DNA from: Streptomyces davaonensis JCM 4913
GTDB taxonomy: Bacteria; Actinomycetota; Actinomycetes; Streptomycetales; Streptomycetaceae
Direction: 5' to 3'
Assembly (NCBI RefSeq): GCF_000349325.1
Contig: NC_020504.1
Span: forward strand, 5,118,053 to 5,182,052
Length of the DNA stretch: 64,000 nt
The notes below the pieces were generated by a model. The model saw only the letters and a list, made by a program, of their open reading frames with translations, was not told the origin of the DNA and searched no databases. Both the position numbers and the translations under genes were made by a program. Below, piece by piece: positions 62,405-64,000 of the stretch (its first letter is position 1; each line of letters begins with the position of its first letter).

Positions 62405-63085
62405 GTGGAGCGGCTGTTGGCGGCGGGGGTGCCGGTGGATGGGCATGGGTGCGGGGTGGCCGTCGAGCCCCGTACCGCGCTGGAACAGGCGGTGCGGAAG
62501 GACCGCGCGGGTGTGGTGCGTGTTCTGGCGGCGGCCGGGGCGGACCTGGGGCAGCGGGTGGGTGACCACGGCGAGACGTCGCCCCTGTGTCTGGCGGCGA
62601 TGCTCGGCCGTACGACGGTGGCCGAGGCCCTTCTCGACAGCGGCGCGGATCCCGACGGCCGGGACCGAATACGCCAACTCCCGCTGATCCTCGCGGCCAC
62701 GTCCACCTGGCAGGGCTACCCACGCACGGTCGGCCTGCTCCTCCGCCACGGCGCCGACATCGAGGGAACCATGCGGAGCCTCACGGCGCTGGAATGGGCG
62801 GCGGGATTCGGGCAGGCGCCCATGGTGCGCCTGTTGCTCGACCGCGGTGCGAGCGCGGTGGACGGGGCGTTGGCGCGGGCGCGGGCGAGTGGTCTTGGGC
62901 GGCGGTTTCCGGAGCGGCGAGGGGTGTACGGCAGGGTGGCGTCCGTACTGGAAGAGGCGGCCGACGGCCGGATCACCTCTCAGCCGTCCCCATCCCGCCC
63001 CCGAAGCTCATCGATGTACTCCTGCGCCATCCCGCCCGCCCGGGTGAACCAGTCGGTCAGTACGGCGATCTCGTCGGGGGAGTAG
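62405..63085 (+). CDS. Ankyrin-repeat protein
   Basis: About 226 residues from GTG 62405, or longer if GTG 62279 is used. At least four ankyrin repeats (ERLLAAGVPVDG, VVRVLAAAGADLG, TVAEALLDSGADPDG, TVGLLLRHGADIEG and VRLLLDRGAS). The first repeat seems to begin before any ATG, near where the frame of the HxlR gene ends, so start or a frameshift is in doubt. The last ~35 residues overlap the MarR gene on the other strand. Confidence 0.6.
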   Translation: MERLLAAGVPVDGHGCGVAVEPRTALEQAVRKDRAGVVRVLAAAGADLGQRVGDHGETSPLCLAAMLGRTTVAEALLDSGADPDGRDRIRQLPLILAATSTWQGYPRTVGLLLRHGADIEGTMRSLTALEWAAGFGQAPMVRLLLDRGASAVDGALARARASGLGRRFPERRGVYGRVASVLEEAADGRITSQPSPSRPRSSSMYSCAIPPARVNQSVSTAISSGE

Positions 63086-63465
63086 TCGGCGAAGAGCTTC
63101 GTCAGGCGGCCGTAGTAGGGCCCGTACAGCTCCACCACGCGCGTGATCGCGTCCGGGACCGCGGCGACGCGGACGCGGCGGCGGTCGGCCGGGTCGGGGA
63201 CGCGGGTGATGTAGCCGCCGCGCTCAAGTCGGTTGAGGATGCCGGTCATTGCGCCGGAGGTGACATGGGCGTGCTCGGCGAGATCGCCCGCGGTGAGCAG
63301 GTTCTCGCCCGCCTTCAGTACACAGCCGAAACAGAGCAGGTCGGTGATGTTCAGGCCCAGCCGCTGGGCCATTTCCTGCTGGCCGAGCAGGTGGGCCGCG
63401 ATGAGGGAGTCCATCGCCTCCAGCGCCTGGGCGGGGGTGGCGTTGGGGCGCGGCTTGGCTTGCAT
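62980..63465 (-). CDS. MarR-family transcriptional regulator
   Basis: 161 residues. Winged helix region LLTAGDLAEHAHVTSGAMTGILNRLERGGYITRVPDPADRRRVRVA near the centre, dimer helices at both ends. Regulates efflux or stress genes, often itself. ATG at 63465. Convergent with the ankyrin gene (106-bp overlap) and divergent from the small membrane protein. Confidence 0.88.
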   Translation of the reverse strand: MQAKPRPNATPAQALEAMDSLIAAHLLGQQEMAQRLGLNITDLLCFGCVLKAGENLLTAGDLAEHAHVTSGAMTGILNRLERGGYITRVPDPADRRRVRVAAVPDAITRVVELYGPYYGRLTKLFADYSPDEIAVLTDWFTRAGGMAQEYIDELRGRDGDG

Positions 63466-63546
63466 CTTCCTGATTACCTTAGCTCGTGAGAGATTTCTGC
63501 GCTAAATTTCTTAGGAGGTAAGAGATTCTCGTCCGGACGGGGAGGC

Positions 63547-63945
63547 ATGCTCGTGAGCGCACACCAGTATGACGAGGGGCACACGGTCGCGGGGTGGACC
63601 GGTTTCGGCATAGCGACGGTCGGGGCGACCGTGCTGGGACTGGGGGTGTGCCTGGTGTCCGTGCCGGCCATCGCGGGCGGCCTCGCGATCTGTGCGGTGG
63701 CCCTGCTGACCACCTGGGCCCTGCACCTCCAGGGCTGGGGCAAGCCTCCGGGCCGCCGTCCCCGGGAGGAGTGGCCCATGCGGGCCCGCGACCCACAGGC
63801 CCGCGCGGGGCACCTGGACTGCCTTGGATGCCGGCTGGCCGGACGGGGGCGGCGGGCGGTGATCCTCGAGGTCCCGGTCGAGGTTGAGGCCGAGGTCGAG
63901 GCCGTGTCCGGCGGTGATTCGGTACGGCTGTCACCCGTCGAGTGA
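63547..63945 (+). CDS. Small membrane protein (HGxxPAAW-like)
   Basis: 132 residues with two hydrophobic spans (~17-36, ~40-58) after an N-terminal EGHTVAGWTG segment that resembles the HGxxPAAW membrane proteins linked to the trp operon. The remaining cytoplasmic part has CLGC and an acidic, Val/Glu-rich stretch. Function unknown. ATG at 63547 lacks a strong ribosome site. Confidence 0.6.
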   Translation: MLVSAHQYDEGHTVAGWTGFGIATVGATVLGLGVCLVSVPAIAGGLAICAVALLTTWALHLQGWGKPPGRRPREEWPMRARDPQARAGHLDCLGCRLAGRGRRAVILEVPVEVEAEVEAVSGGDSVRLSPVE

Positions 63946-64000
63946 GCCCGAACTGGGCCGCCATCCTGGGGCGTTGTCAGTGCCTCCCCCTACCCTCGAC

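Overview
The window is chromosomal DNA of a Streptomyces-type actinomycete. The evidence is very high GC, GTG/TTG starts, ATGA/GTGA overlaps between co-directional genes, a perfect actinobacterial parS site (1177-1190), and several DnaA-box-like nonamers. A TTA codon was noticed in only one gene. The combination of parS, DnaA boxes, serS-pheA and four tRNA genes suggests the conserved chromosome core fairly near oriC; the proximity to oriC is inference.

Layout. 0-4.6 kb: 3' edge of a HAD phosphatase gene, an F420-type (LLM) oxidoreductase, KptA RNA 2'-phosphotransferase, an EphD-like epoxide hydrolase/SDR fusion and an M24 peptidase. 4.8-8.3 kb: two ABC ATPase/permease pairs. 8.5-12.3 kb: tRNA-Ser(GCT), a second HAD phosphatase, serS and pheA, with a DnaA-box cluster between serS and pheA. 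12.3-18.4 kb: a copper/heme cassette on the minus strand (membrane protein, YcnI, Sco1, PCuAC, CopC-CopD fusion, DyP peroxidase).

19.3-31.9 kb is the accessory region and the most interesting part. A leftward unit starts with an AvrD-family (syringolide-synthase-like) gene that carries a TTA codon, followed by a P-loop kinase-like protein, a FabH-type ketosynthase, a dedicated acyl carrier protein, an enoyl/quinone reductase, two MFS exporters, a flavin monooxygenase and a SnoaL/NTF2-like protein. It meets a convergent MmyB-type helix-turn-helix regulator. A divergent unit encodes a hotdog thioesterase, a dienelactone hydrolase, a carboxymuconolactone-decarboxylase-like protein and a HAD-IB phosphatase. 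Together they look like a biosynthetic cluster for a diffusible butenolide or acyl-sugar signal in which AvrD replaces AfsA/MmfL. This is inference from gene content.

32-47.2 kb returns to core genes: an orphan CitG/MdcB-like gene, Xaa-Pro aminopeptidase, a SpoIIE-type phosphatase, two primase-polymerase-like proteins (one without visible catalytic residues), a SEC-C protein, a SpoIIAB-like kinase, GDPD, an HtrA-like protease, tRNA-Ser(TGA), and a 209-bp MITE-like element placed exactly between two convergent stop codons. 47.6-53.1 kb: a small secreted protein with curlin-like motifs, a ChsH2-ChsH1-Ltp2-like acyl-CoA lyase trio, a SigE-family sigma factor and an acyl-CoA ligase with a palindromic operator. 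53.1-57.2 kb: a 1356-residue PAS/kinase-like/receiver protein with degenerate catalytic motifs and a long linker of repeated basic motifs. 57.4-64 kb: a subtilisin inhibitor, tRNA-Ser(GCT), an RCC1-repeat lipoprotein, tRNA-Arg(ACG), a lipoprotein, GtrA-like protein, a divergent NmrA/HxlR pair, an ankyrin protein, MarR and a small membrane protein.
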